64,000 nt of DNA from Hyphomicrobiales bacterium (GTDB lineage Bacteria > Pseudomonadota > Alphaproteobacteria > Rhizobiales > JACESI01), in NCBI GenBank assembly GCA_039973685.1, contig JBDWKL010000043.1, positions 143,749 through 207,748 on the forward strand. Reading direction: 5' to 3'. The notes beneath the pieces are model-generated. The model had not been told where the DNA came from and searched no databases. It was given only the letters and a program-made list of their open reading frames with translations. Positions 16,344 through 25,066 of the stretch are shown piece by piece. The stretch's first letter is position 1; the number at the start of each line of letters is the position of its first letter. A program made the translations under genes and the position numbers.

Positions 16344-16856
16344 ATGGCAGAAATTCACGTTTGTCCGCTCTCGCGATTGGTTGAGACAATCAATAAATCA
16401 GGCGCGAAACATGTGGCGAGCCTGATCAATGCTAATATGGAAGTGCCCTACCCTTTAAGCATCCCGTTGGAGAACCGATTGTTTTTGGGCTTCAATGATA
16501 TCGTCGAAGAAACACCAGGCTTCACGCCGCCAGAAAAAACCCATGCTCAACAGCTGATCGATTTTGTTTCCAAGTGGGATCAAGCAGCTCCGCTTGTTGT
16601 TCATTGTTGGATGGGTGTTTCGCGCTCAACGGCAGGTGCTTACATCGCCCAATGCGCATTGATGCCTGATGCTGACGAGTATGAGCTTGCCAAAGAACTA
16701 CGTGCCGCCTCACCAGAGGCAACACCCAACATGCGGCTCATTCACTTTGCCGATGAAATATTGGGCCGTGACAGACGAATGATTTTAGCAATCGACGAGA
16801 TGGGGCGCGGTGCGGAGACATGGGAAGGCGTGCCCTTCGCGCTTCCCGTTCACTAA
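16344..16856 (+). CDS. Tyrosine/dual-specificity phosphatase family protein
   Basis: A 170-residue protein of the cysteine-phosphatase fold. The P-loop CX5R is complete: HCWMGVSRST with nucleophile Cys88 and Arg94. An aspartate before the loop (Asp52, GFNDI) is a candidate general acid. The protein is cytoplasmic and single-domain; family members in alphaproteobacteria are usually just annotated as protein tyrosine phosphatases with unknown targets. The start codon is 1 nt after the HD hydrolase stop, so the two are coupled. Its stop overlaps by 4 nt the stop of the convergent MFS gene. Confidence 0.88.
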   Translation: MAEIHVCPLSRLVETINKSGAKHVASLINANMEVPYPLSIPLENRLFLGFNDIVEETPGFTPPEKTHAQQLIDFVSKWDQAAPLVVHCWMGVSRSTAGAYIAQCALMPDADEYELAKELRAASPEATPNMRLIHFADEILGRDRRMILAIDEMGRGAETWEGVPFALPVH

Positions 16857-18064
16857 GCGCTAGCAGGCTCACCAACCCGTGCTTCTTTGATCGGCCAATG
16901 CAAGATCGCAGCAAGAACACCAAGCGCAATGCCGATATACCAAATACCGTCATAAGACCCTGTCTCATCAAAAATGCGACCGCCTAACCAGATGCCTGAA
17001 AAGGACCCTAACTGGTGGGACAAGAAGACAACGCCAAACAACATCGCCATATACCGAGTGCCGAACATGGCTGCCACAAGCCCTTGCGTTGGCGGGATAG
17101 TGGAAAGCCATAACAAGCCCATTGCACCCGAAAATAGAATGATCGTCGTCGATGTTACGGGCAACACAATGAAGATAGAGATCACAATTGCACGCGCGAT
17201 ATAGATGAAGGTCAACACAAAGCGCATCGGTAATTTCGCTGAAACCATGCCAGCCGTAAGCGCACCAATAATGTTGAAGAACCCAATCATTGCAATGGAA
17301 TAACCACCCCATTTTGGATCAAGACCAAGGTCTTCAATGAAGGGGGGCATATGCACCGTGATGAAGGCCACATGGAAACCGCAAACGAAAAACCCAATCG
17401 TAAGCAACCAGTAAGATGGATGATTAAACGCTTCAGCTAGCGCTTGTTTGATTGTTTGATCCGCACGGCCTGGTTCAGCCTGCGCTTTTGGTTTGCCCTT
17501 TAATGGAATTGCTAAAAGCGGCACCAAGGCCACAAGGCACGCCATAAACAACAGCGTAAATTCAAAGCCATATGCTGATACGAAATTCTGGCCTAAAGGC
17601 GCAAAAATGAACTGCCCCGCAGAGCCCGCCGCCGTTCCTAGACCGAACACAAGAGTCCGATGTTGTTCTGGCACAATACGCGCGAAGGCTGCGAGCACGA
17701 GGAAAAAAGCAGAACCTGCAACACCCAAGCCAACCAAAACGCCCGCTGTCATTTGCAGTGTCAGCGGGTCTGTTGTTGTCGCCATTAAAACAAGGCCAAC
17801 AACATAAAGAACCGCGCCAACGCTCAGCGTTTTCCAAGTGCCATATTTATCTGCAAGCATACCAACAAACGGCTGCGCTAAACCCCAAACAAGATTTTGA
17901 ATGGCGATAGCAAGCGCGAACACTTCGCGGCTCCAATCATTTGTCTCCGTCATCGGCGTGACGAAAAAGCCCATCGTAGAGCGTGGACCAAAGGTCAAAA
18001 TAGCAATGAGGCAACCGCATGCAACAATGAATGGAACGGATAGATTGGTTTTAGCGTGTGGCAT
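16853..18064 (-). CDS. MFS transporter, monocarboxylate/oxalate-type
   Basis: A 403-residue integral membrane protein with about twelve hydrophobic segments. The loop between helices 2 and 3 (GMLADKYGTWKTLSVGAVLY) matches the MFS signature. The overall pattern (RSTMGFFVTPMTETNDWSREVFALAIAIQNLVWG near the start) fits the OFA/monocarboxylate porter branch, so an organic-acid substrate is a reasonable guess. It stands alone: convergent with the phosphatase gene and 150 nt downstream of the SleB gene, from which it is separated by two hairpins. Confidence 0.88.
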   Translation of the reverse strand: MPHAKTNLSVPFIVACGCLIAILTFGPRSTMGFFVTPMTETNDWSREVFALAIAIQNLVWGLAQPFVGMLADKYGTWKTLSVGAVLYVVGLVLMATTTDPLTLQMTAGVLVGLGVAGSAFFLVLAAFARIVPEQHRTLVFGLGTAAGSAGQFIFAPLGQNFVSAYGFEFTLLFMACLVALVPLLAIPLKGKPKAQAEPGRADQTIKQALAEAFNHPSYWLLTIGFFVCGFHVAFITVHMPPFIEDLGLDPKWGGYSIAMIGFFNIIGALTAGMVSAKLPMRFVLTFIYIARAIVISIFIVLPVTSTTIILFSGAMGLLWLSTIPPTQGLVAAMFGTRYMAMLFGVVFLSHQLGSFSGIWLGGRIFDETGSYDGIWYIGIALGVLAAILHWPIKEARVGEPASA

Positions 18065-18125
18065 GATGCCCCCTTATGAATCGGATTGAATAGTGGGCGA
18101 CCAAGGAGGAGGTTTCAATTGATTA

Positions 18126-18177
18126 TTTTTGATGAGCCCATCAAAAATGAAAATGGCCACACCCGAAGGTGTGACCA
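18126..18177 (-). terminator. Tandem hairpins, terminator of the SleB-like gene
   Basis: Reading leftward, a 10-bp stem with one G-T pair and a UUCG tetraloop (18154-18177) is followed by TTTTCATTTTT, the layout of a Rho-independent terminator for the gene ending at 18215. A second perfect 9-bp stem, TTTTTGATG / CATCAAAAA with a 4-nt loop, lies directly after it at 18126-18147. Together they shield the MFS gene from read-through. Confidence 0.75.
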
Positions 18178-18214
18178 TATAAATGTAATCTGGAGGATTT
18201 ACATCTTAATCGGT

Positions 18215-19627
18215 CTAAGACCAACCACCGTTTTTAGTGCGGTAGAAGATATGGACACCAATGCGGGTTAGGACTTTCATAGTACGCCCCCACTTTGGAC
18301 TGACGTAAGTTGCGTGATAATGGGTAGAATCCGCTACTTCATCGAGATAAATTTTGCCTTTTGATACATCACGGGCAATTCTAACCGCTGTCTTCCAAGA
18401 CTTCTTGTCATTGACGCGGTCATAAATACCATCACAGGCAAATGAGAACTGGCAACGATTGCGCCAATGTTTGTTTTGATAAACCACACCGCAGATCGTG
18501 TTTGGATAAGCTGGTGCTTTCACGCGGTTCAAGATCACTTGAGCGACAGCTGCCTGCCCCTTTTCGATTTCACCGCGTGATTCAAAATAAATGCCCGCTG
18601 CAAGACAACGCTGTTGGTTCTTGCGGTAGACAGAGCCTGGCAATTTAAAGCCTGCCCAAAAATGCAATTTCTTGCCAGATTTTCTCTTTTGCGGTTCAAG
18701 ACTTTCTGCGACTTCCGGCTTCAATCTTGGAACTGGAACATCCGCAAAACCTTCATAAACTGGCGTTAAGATTGCCTGTTGTTGTGGTTCAACAACTTTA
18801 ACTTGACCATTTGGTGCAACCGGCAATACGGCGTGTTTACCGTCGCGGCGTGCAAGCACTGCTTCAAAAACAGCGCGTGGGTCGTTTGTTTTCGCAGCAT
18901 AACCAGTTTGAACCTGAGCAACCTGCGGTATTGATGCCGTTACAGTTGTATCGATCTCAATATTTGCCTGTTCTGCTGCATCATTTTGAATGGCAGCAAT
19001 CGCTGCTTCTGGAATAAGAGCTAACGGCGCTGATTTTGCTGCAGGCGCTGCCTCTTTTTTGGCAACCAGCACTTTGCGACGTGGCCGATCTTGTTTCTGA
19101 TCAATCTTTGTCACAGCTGCAGGCGTAGCGACTGGCGCTGGTGTTGGTGAAACAAAGGCAACTGTTGGCCAAAGCTGAGCATTAGGCGCGCTAAGAATAG
19201 AACTGCCATCAAACATAACGCCAGCAGACAATGATCCAGCTTTGCGACCATATTTACCAACGGGCAAATCACCCTTAGCAGCTTGAACCGAAGGCTCTTT
19301 TGAAACTATCTTTGCAATTGCGGGCGTTGGTGCGAAGGCATAGCCTTTGAAGCTCTTACCAGAACCAATGTCCATGCCTTTAAGCAAAACACCGTTCTCA
19401 TCCATGATCATAGGTGACGCGCCTTTGCGCTTCACGAAATCACGTCCAAGAGCAGCCGGACTTGTAACAATGGATGCAAGCCAGCGATCTTCGCCAAGCT
19501 TCTTACCGGCGAAGGCACTTACATCTTGAAAATCAATGCTATTTGGGAAAGCGACAGTGAGCGCCAAAACGGCAGCACCACACATGGCAGCAGAACTTAA
19601 CTGGGCGGTTAGATTTTTACGCGACAC
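18215..19627 (-). CDS. Cell wall hydrolase, SleB/CwlJ type
   Basis: A 470-residue exported protein. The N-terminus has a signal or anchor segment (SSAAMCGAAVLALTVAF, residues 11-27). A long, low-complexity Ala/Pro/Lys-rich middle (about residues 150-330) leads to a C-terminal SleB-like hydrolase domain starting near residue 340: RCLAAGIYFESRGEIEKGQ with the catalytic Glu, VAQVILNRVK, and the end THYHATYVSPKWGRTMKV. Such enzymes cleave peptidoglycan, as transglycosylases or amidases; in non-sporulating Rhizobiales they are common envelope proteins of unclear role. A promoter should lie in 19628-19851. The strong terminator at 18126-18177 ends it. Confidence 0.87.
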   Translation of the reverse strand: MSRKNLTAQLSSAAMCGAAVLALTVAFPNSIDFQDVSAFAGKKLGEDRWLASIVTSPAALGRDFVKRKGASPMIMDENGVLLKGMDIGSGKSFKGYAFAPTPAIAKIVSKEPSVQAAKGDLPVGKYGRKAGSLSAGVMFDGSSILSAPNAQLWPTVAFVSPTPAPVATPAAVTKIDQKQDRPRRKVLVAKKEAAPAAKSAPLALIPEAAIAAIQNDAAEQANIEIDTTVTASIPQVAQVQTGYAAKTNDPRAVFEAVLARRDGKHAVLPVAPNGQVKVVEPQQQAILTPVYEGFADVPVPRLKPEVAESLEPQKRKSGKKLHFWAGFKLPGSVYRKNQQRCLAAGIYFESRGEIEKGQAAVAQVILNRVKAPAYPNTICGVVYQNKHWRNRCQFSFACDGIYDRVNDKKSWKTAVRIARDVSKGKIYLDEVADSTHYHATYVSPKWGRTMKVLTRIGVHIFYRTKNGGWS

Positions 19628-19851
19628 AACACTTACTCACAACTCGATACAGATACAAACTTGTATTTCTATCGTCAGTTATCGTCGATTAACCTAAATC
19701 AACAGTTAACAGGCTCGAATTTCAGCCATTCTAACTAAAGAACGGCGATATATTTGATACCTAGTACAGAGTAAATTCGCTAAAATTTTAACAAAATCGG
19801 CGTAAATCCGCCGATTTTCAAAAAATTCTTATTGACGTGGTGAACAAAGTC

Positions 19852-22422
19852 TTAGCGCGAAGAAAGTGTCGCTTGTGCTGCTGCAAGCCGTGCGATTGGC
19901 ACCCGAAATGGTGAACAGGAAACATAATCTAATGCTAAACGTTCACAAAAATGGATCGACGATGGATCGCCGCCATGCTCTCCGCAAATACCAATTTGAA
20001 GATGTGGGTTGGCCTCACGCCCTTTGATGGTTGTCATCTCAATGACGGCTCCAACGCCCTCTTCATCGATGGTGACGAAGGGGTCTTTGTCCATCAAACC
20101 CATTTGCTCATAGGTGGTCAAAAAGGCAACGGCATCGTCTCGCGAAATACCAAAGGTGGTTTGGGTCAGATCATTTGTGCCGAATGAAAAGAAATCTGCT
20201 TCTGAGGCAATTCGGTCTGCAATCATTGCCGCGCGCGGCAATTCGATCATGGAGCCGACCTTATAATGAAGCGAATAGTCGTGCTTATGCTCCACAATTT
20301 GCGCCGCATCATCAATCAACCGACTGATTGCAATAAACTCACGGTTCAAGGCCACCAAGGGCACCATGATCTCCGGTTTTACATCAATGTCATATTTGCG
20401 ATTGATTTCGATGGCTGCCTCAAAAATCACCTCAACCAGCGTTTTGGCAAGTTCAGGATTACAAATCAACAAACGACAACCGCGATTGCCAAGCATCGGA
20501 TTTGTTTCACTCAACTCATCTATCGTGAATTCCAAATCACTGGCTTTAAGGTCCAATGTTTTGGCGAGCTTTTTTATATCCGCTTTTGTTTTTGGCAAAA
20601 ACTCGTGAAGCGGCGGGTCAAACAAACGAATGGTTGTTGGTCGCTCGCGCATAACTTCGAACAGGTGGACAAAATCTTGCCGCAGCAACGGCACCAATTT
20701 TGCGACACCTAAAAGGCGGGTGCGATCATCCGTTGCTAAGATAACCTGACGCATTGCCGCTAATCTATCTGGCTCAAACAACATATGCTCTGTGCGACAT
20801 AGCCCGATACCCTCAGCACCGAAACGCACAGCAACCTCCGCATCACCGGGGCTTTCTACATTGGTCAGCACCTTCATGCGTCTAAATTCATCAGCCCATT
20901 CAAGCAAGGTAGACAAATCACCAGATACTTCAGACGGGCGCAATTGGCATTTGCCGTCATACATCATGCCCGTGGAGCCATCGACTGTAACATGATCGCC
21001 TTCTTGATAGATCTTACCATCAACTTGGAAGCTCTTAGCTTCTTCATCCACCATAATACCCGACATGCTTACGATGCAGGGCTTACCTGTGCCGCGAGCG
21101 ATCACGGCAGCGTGGCTGGTCAGGCCGCCTTTGGTTGTTACGATGGCGGATGAGGCTTGCATGCCACGAATATCTTCCGGCGTGGTTTCTGCCCGCACCA
21201 AGATTACCTGCCAACCTTTTGACTTAAGCGCTTCTGCAGCACTGGCAGAAAATACGGCCCGTCCTGTTGCAGCCCCTGGTGAAGCAGATAGGCCATGGGC
21301 CAATTCTTTCAATTCTTGTCCAACATCCAAGCGGGCGTGAAGAATATCAATCAAACGATCAGGCTCAATGCGTTGGACAGCTTCTTCTTTGCTGATCTCT
21401 CCTGCTCTCACCATTTCAACAACAAAAGTTACCTCTGCCGCCGTTGTCAAAGGCAGTGAAGTGCCATCAACAATATAGGCCTCGTCGTTTGCGATAATGA
21501 AATCTAACCGCTCAGCCTTGGCGCTTTTCACTTCCCAAGAAATTGCCTGCCCGATGATGTCTTTTATCACCGCGTCAGATTTGCGCTCTGCAATCGGGAT
21601 CGGCTGACTTGAACCATTATGTTCAAATATCTGACCCTCGAGACACCGTTCGCCAGTATTCTCATCGCGAGCAGCAATCCAACCAGTCGCCGTTGGTTGC
21701 ACACCATTCCACGGCACACATACTTGGATAACGACACCAAGCCCGCCAGTATCTTCGATGTTATAAAGTTGTCGATAGGTTTGGGCGCGTGTCTTATTCC
21801 ATGATTTCCACATCAACAAGACCGTCAACAAAAGCTGATCGGACGGATTGAGCGGCAAGGCATCATCAGTTTCTCGCTTGGCGATTTCCAGATAGGCCTT
21901 CAAAAGACCATACCAATCCACGTCACCTGCTTGTTCGGCAATATCTAGCTTGTCGTCAAACAGACTTTCATCAACGCCAAAAGACTGTGTTGCGATTTCC
22001 CGAATGGTACTGGCAAATTGTCGTGATGCGTACTGCTTGTCACCTTCATCCGCTAAATATTCAATAGCGTCTAATGTCCAACCAACATGCAATATATGAA
22101 GGCCAAACCCTGCTTGCGCCACAACAGGACTAACCCGCACAGCTAAGATAAGAGGGTTTTCCTTTTCACCTAGCCATTTGCGGGTGGTGCGTTGAAGGCC
22201 ACGCACACCGCGCGAGATTTCAACCTGAAACGACGTCGATAATTCACCCTTATCATTCGAGTTCTGCGAATACGCCAAAATCGGCAATGCAAACGATGGA
22301 GCCACGCGTAAACCAGCAGAAGCCATCGCAGCCAATCGCTCAGACTTCGCGCCATAGCACTCAGCTGCAAGCGATGTTTTGCTGCTTCGCGATTGTCCAA
22401 AACCGATAACGTCTACAGACAT
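19852..22422 (-). CDS. Pyruvate phosphate dikinase-like protein with degenerate ATP-grasp domain
   Basis: 856 residues, co-linear with PPDK over its length. The phosphohistidine domain is intact (TSHAA with His437) and so is the C-terminal PEP/pyruvate barrel: EGIGLCRTEHM, RLFDPPLHEF, SFGTNDLTQ and CGEHGGDPSS with Cys813. The N-terminal nucleotide half is eroded. Lys26 and Arg96 remain, but the segment after Arg96 (canonically SGARxSMPGMMDT) reads VSPVVAQAGFGLH; the glycine-rich GTGVAFTRNP-type loop reads ATGWIAARDE (about 245-254); and the canonical LQTR segment reads VDGT at 318-321. Canonical PPDK makes PEP from pyruvate, ATP and phosphate. Whether this copy uses ATP is doubtful. Genomic position next to glyS is where normal ppdK is found in Rhizobiales. 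Confidence 0.87.
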   Translation of the reverse strand: MSVDVIGFGQSRSSKTSLAAECYGAKSERLAAMASAGLRVAPSFALPILAYSQNSNDKGELSTSFQVEISRGVRGLQRTTRKWLGEKENPLILAVRVSPVVAQAGFGLHILHVGWTLDAIEYLADEGDKQYASRQFASTIREIATQSFGVDESLFDDKLDIAEQAGDVDWYGLLKAYLEIAKRETDDALPLNPSDQLLLTVLLMWKSWNKTRAQTYRQLYNIEDTGGLGVVIQVCVPWNGVQPTATGWIAARDENTGERCLEGQIFEHNGSSQPIPIAERKSDAVIKDIIGQAISWEVKSAKAERLDFIIANDEAYIVDGTSLPLTTAAEVTFVVEMVRAGEISKEEAVQRIEPDRLIDILHARLDVGQELKELAHGLSASPGAATGRAVFSASAAEALKSKGWQVILVRAETTPEDIRGMQASSAIVTTKGGLTSHAAVIARGTGKPCIVSMSGIMVDEEAKSFQVDGKIYQEGDHVTVDGSTGMMYDGKCQLRPSEVSGDLSTLLEWADEFRRMKVLTNVESPGDAEVAVRFGAEGIGLCRTEHMLFEPDRLAAMRQVILATDDRTRLLGVAKLVPLLRQDFVHLFEVMRERPTTIRLFDPPLHEFLPKTKADIKKLAKTLDLKASDLEFTIDELSETNPMLGNRGCRLLICNPELAKTLVEVIFEAAIEINRKYDIDVKPEIMVPLVALNREFIAISRLIDDAAQIVEHKHDYSLHYKVGSMIELPRAAMIADRIASEADFFSFGTNDLTQTTFGISRDDAVAFLTTYEQMGLMDKDPFVTIDEEGVGAVIEMTTIKGREANPHLQIGICGEHGGDPSSIHFCERLALDYVSCSPFRVPIARLAAAQATLSSR

Positions 22423-22520
22423 TAAAACGCTGCCTCCTCGACAAACCTCATAAATCCAACCTAAGGGTGAACCTAAGTCATCCCTATTTGGTCATACAAG
22501 TACGAATTTGGCTACTTCTT

Positions 22521-22537
22521 ATATTGCGCCGCAATAT
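22521..22537. repeat. Short inverted repeat between glyS and the PPDK-like gene
   Basis: ATATTGC and GCAATAT with a 3-nt spacer form a perfect 7-bp dyad about 100 bp upstream of the PPDK-like start and 36 nt after the glyS stop. A second, weaker dyad GGTATT/AATACC overlaps it at 22537-22554. It could be an operator or part of a weak glyS terminator; no T-run decides this. Confidence 0.3.
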
Positions 22538-22572
22538 GGTATTTTTATCAATACCAATAAACCGTTACAGAT

Positions 22573-24621
22573 TTAGCCCTCAATGCGGGTGAAATCTGCA
22601 ACGAGCGATGTCGCTGATCTGATTTTTGCTAAAAGCGCTAGGCGGTTGGCGCGAATGTTTGGATCATCATCATTCACCAACACGCCATCAAAGAACGCAT
22701 CAATTGGACCACGAATAATCGACACAGCCTGCATGGCCGCGCCAAAGTCTTCAGCGGCCACAGCAGCTTCTGCTTTTGTCGAGGCTTGGTCGATGGCTTC
22801 AGCCAGTGCTTTTTCTTCTGGGAGAACGAGCAGGCTTGCATCAATTGAAGAACCAACCGTCGCACCCTTCTTCTCTTCCGCTGCCAAAATATTAGTTGAA
22901 CGCTTATAGCCCGCCAACAAGTTTTGGCCGTCATCAGTATTGAGGAAAGCAGTCAGGGCTTCCACGCGACGCGCAATCATTAGGAGATCATCGGCGTCAG
23001 AGGTAATGACAGCGTCAATCAAGTCATGGCGTGCATCTTGATCGCGCAAAAACACTTTGAGGCGGTCGTGGAAGAATGAAAGGAGGTCATCGCTGACACC
23101 TTCTGATTTCAACGCCAAGCGGAAATCATTTTGCAAAATAATGCGGATCACACCGAGGGCGGCGCGACGAAGTGCATAAGGGTCTTTTGACCCCGTCGGC
23201 TTTTCATCTATCGACCAGAAGCCCATCAACGTATCAAGCTTATCAGCCAGCGCGATTGTGGCAGCCACCTTATCAGTTGGCACATCATCACTTGGGCCCT
23301 GCGGCTTATAGTGATCTTCCATCGCAGTCACCACAGAAGCATTTTCCCCTGCAATCTCTGCATAATAGCGGCCCATCAAGCCTTGAAGCTCAGGGAATTC
23401 GTAGACCATTTCAGTCATCAAGTCGGCTTTGCAAAGACTGGCGGCACGCTCGCACAATGAAGCATCCGCCCCTGTCTTCTCGCTCAATTGAACAGCAAGC
23501 TTCTTGATGCGTTCAACACGGTCTGCTTGGCTGCCAAGCTTTTCGTGGAAGGTTACGATTTTGAGTTTCTTCGCACGCTCTTCAAGCGACACGTTCAAAT
23601 CTGTTTCCCAGAAGAATTTCGCATCAGACAAACGCGCCCGCACCACACGGCCATTGCCTTTGGCAACTTCAACACCGCCGTCGTTTGGCTGGATGTTGGA
23701 CACCAAAATGAACTTGTTGGTCAGCTTGCCAGTCTTTTGATCTTTCAGCACGAAACACTTCTGGTTCACGCGAATGGTGAGCTGGATCACTTCAGGCGGG
23801 ATGTTGAGAAATTCCTCATCAAACTCACCCATTAAAACAACAGGCCATTCAACCAAACCGGAAACTTCTTCTAAAAGCCCTGCATCTTCTACAAGCTCTA
23901 ACCCTTGTGCAAAGGCTAGGTCTTTGGCGTCGTGAAGGATGATGTCTTTACGACGTTCTGGGTCTAGCACCACATTGGCTTTTTCAAGTTCCGCCATATA
24001 GTCGTGCAAGCGGCGAACCGCGATTTCGTCTGGTGCATGGAAGCGGTGGCCACGGGTTTTATTGCCAGATGGTACGCCTTCAATGTCGAACGTAATCACT
24101 TCAGGGTCTTCAGTCTCTGGACCGAAGGTACAAAGGATTGATTGCAACGGACGCACCCAACGCATGGCACCCGCTTGGCTAGAGGCTTTGCCCCAACGCA
24201 TAGATTTTGGCCACGGAAACTTCTTGACGATGTCTGGCACGAGGTCTTGCAAAATGTCTTCTGCATCACGACCCGGCTTGTTGATGACGGCGACGTAGAA
24301 ATCGCCCTTCTTCGGATCGTTTTTAACTTCGGCCTCATCAATGGAGGAAAGACCCGCACCGCGCAGAAAACCAGCAAGCGCTTTTTCCGGCGCGTCGGTG
24401 CGTGGACCTTTGCGCTCTTCGCGAATATCAGCGGAGCGCTTGGTCAAGCCATTCACAGAAAGGGTCAAACGGCGGGGCGTCCAAAACTCTTTTGCACCTT
24501 CATAGGTCAGACCCGCATCCACCAAGCCGTCGGTGATCATCTTACGTAAATCACCGGCTGCTTTTCGTTGCATCCGCGCTGGAATTTCTTCCGAGAAGAG
24601 TTCTAACAATAAGTCTGGCAT
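22573..24621 (-). CDS. glyS: Glycine--tRNA ligase beta subunit
   Basis: 682 residues, normal for the beta chain of the alpha2-beta2 bacterial glycyl-tRNA synthetase. It starts [18 protein letters not shown], a very conserved opening, and contains [34 protein letters not shown] and the HD-like [19 protein letters not shown] segment. The beta chain binds and positions tRNA(Gly) for the alpha chain encoded at 26855-27802. Here the two subunit genes, usually adjacent or overlapping, are separated by a CDGSH gene and a 553-aa repeat protein, and a terminator at 24712-24741 lies between, so glyS must have its own promoter in 24622-24768. Confidence 0.97.
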   Translation of the reverse strand: MPDLLLELFSEEIPARMQRKAAGDLRKMITDGLVDAGLTYEGAKEFWTPRRLTLSVNGLTKRSADIREERKGPRTDAPEKALAGFLRGAGLSSIDEAEVKNDPKKGDFYVAVINKPGRDAEDILQDLVPDIVKKFPWPKSMRWGKASSQAGAMRWVRPLQSILCTFGPETEDPEVITFDIEGVPSGNKTRGHRFHAPDEIAVRRLHDYMAELEKANVVLDPERRKDIILHDAKDLAFAQGLELVEDAGLLEEVSGLVEWPVVLMGEFDEEFLNIPPEVIQLTIRVNQKCFVLKDQKTGKLTNKFILVSNIQPNDGGVEVAKGNGRVVRARLSDAKFFWETDLNVSLEERAKKLKIVTFHEKLGSQADRVERIKKLAVQLSEKTGADASLCERAASLCKADLMTEMVYEFPELQGLMGRYYAEIAGENASVVTAMEDHYKPQGPSDDVPTDKVAATIALADKLDTLMGFWSIDEKPTGSKDPYALRRAALGVIRIILQNDFRLALKSEGVSDDLLSFFHDRLKVFLRDQDARHDLIDAVITSDADDLLMIARRVEALTAFLNTDDGQNLLAGYKRSTNILAAEEKKGATVGSSIDASLLVLPEEKALAEAIDQASTKAEAAVAAEDFGAAMQAVSIIRGPIDAFFDGVLVNDDDPNIRANRLALLAKIRSATSLVADFTRIEG

Positions 24622-24711
24622 ATCAGGTCTAAATTCTTGAATGGAAAGGTGAGACAGCGTTTAGCAATGAATGAGCGAAATGTCATCCCGTGTGAGCGCC
24701 CGATTGAGAGA

Positions 24712-24741
24712 AAGACAAAAGAAAAAGGCGCCCAAGCGCCT
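24712..24741 (-). terminator. Rho-independent terminator after the CDGSH gene
   Basis: Reading leftward, AGGCGC, loop TTGG, GCGCCT is followed by a T-rich tract (TTTTTCTTTTG). It starts 28 nt after the CDGSH stop and separates the glyQ-side genes from glyS. Confidence 0.8.
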
Positions 24742-24768
24742 ATTCCGGACCCCGCATCGCTCTAATCA

Positions 24769-25017
24769 CTAAAGTTTACTGTGGGAACCATCGCAAAATG
24801 GTTGGCGCTTCGTTGCTTTACAACCACAAAAATATTTTGTGCCGCTGCTATCAGCCTCCCACACCAAGGGCGCGAAGCTTGTCTCTTTATGGCTGCCATC
24901 ACAAAAAGGCTGCTTGGTCGAAAGACCACATGTGCACCAAAAATATTTCTTACCTTCTTCCACTTCCACGGCAAAGGGCTCTTTGGCTGCGACTACTGGT
25001 TTCATATCGTCCGACAT
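24769..25017 (-). CDS. Double CDGSH iron-sulfur protein
   Basis: An 82-residue protein with two CDGSH motifs: Cys28, Cys30, Cys39, His43 and Cys64, Cys66, Cys75, His79, each the three-Cys one-His ligand set of a redox-active [2Fe-2S] cluster. The two halves (KYFWCTCGLSTKQPFCDGSH and KYFCGCKATKRQPFCDGSH) are an internal duplication, as in the type-2 mitoNEET-related proteins that hold two clusters in one monomer. The role in bacteria is not well defined; electron transfer or cluster handling is likely. It is 49 nt downstream of the 553-aa gene. Confidence 0.94.
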   Translation of the reverse strand: MSDDMKPVVAAKEPFAVEVEEGKKYFWCTCGLSTKQPFCDGSHKETSFAPLVWEADSSGTKYFCGCKATKRQPFCDGSHSKL

Positions 25018-25066
25018 AGTGGTTTACCTCTCGTTGATCCAAACACTCTCAAAACAAGAGCTAAAA

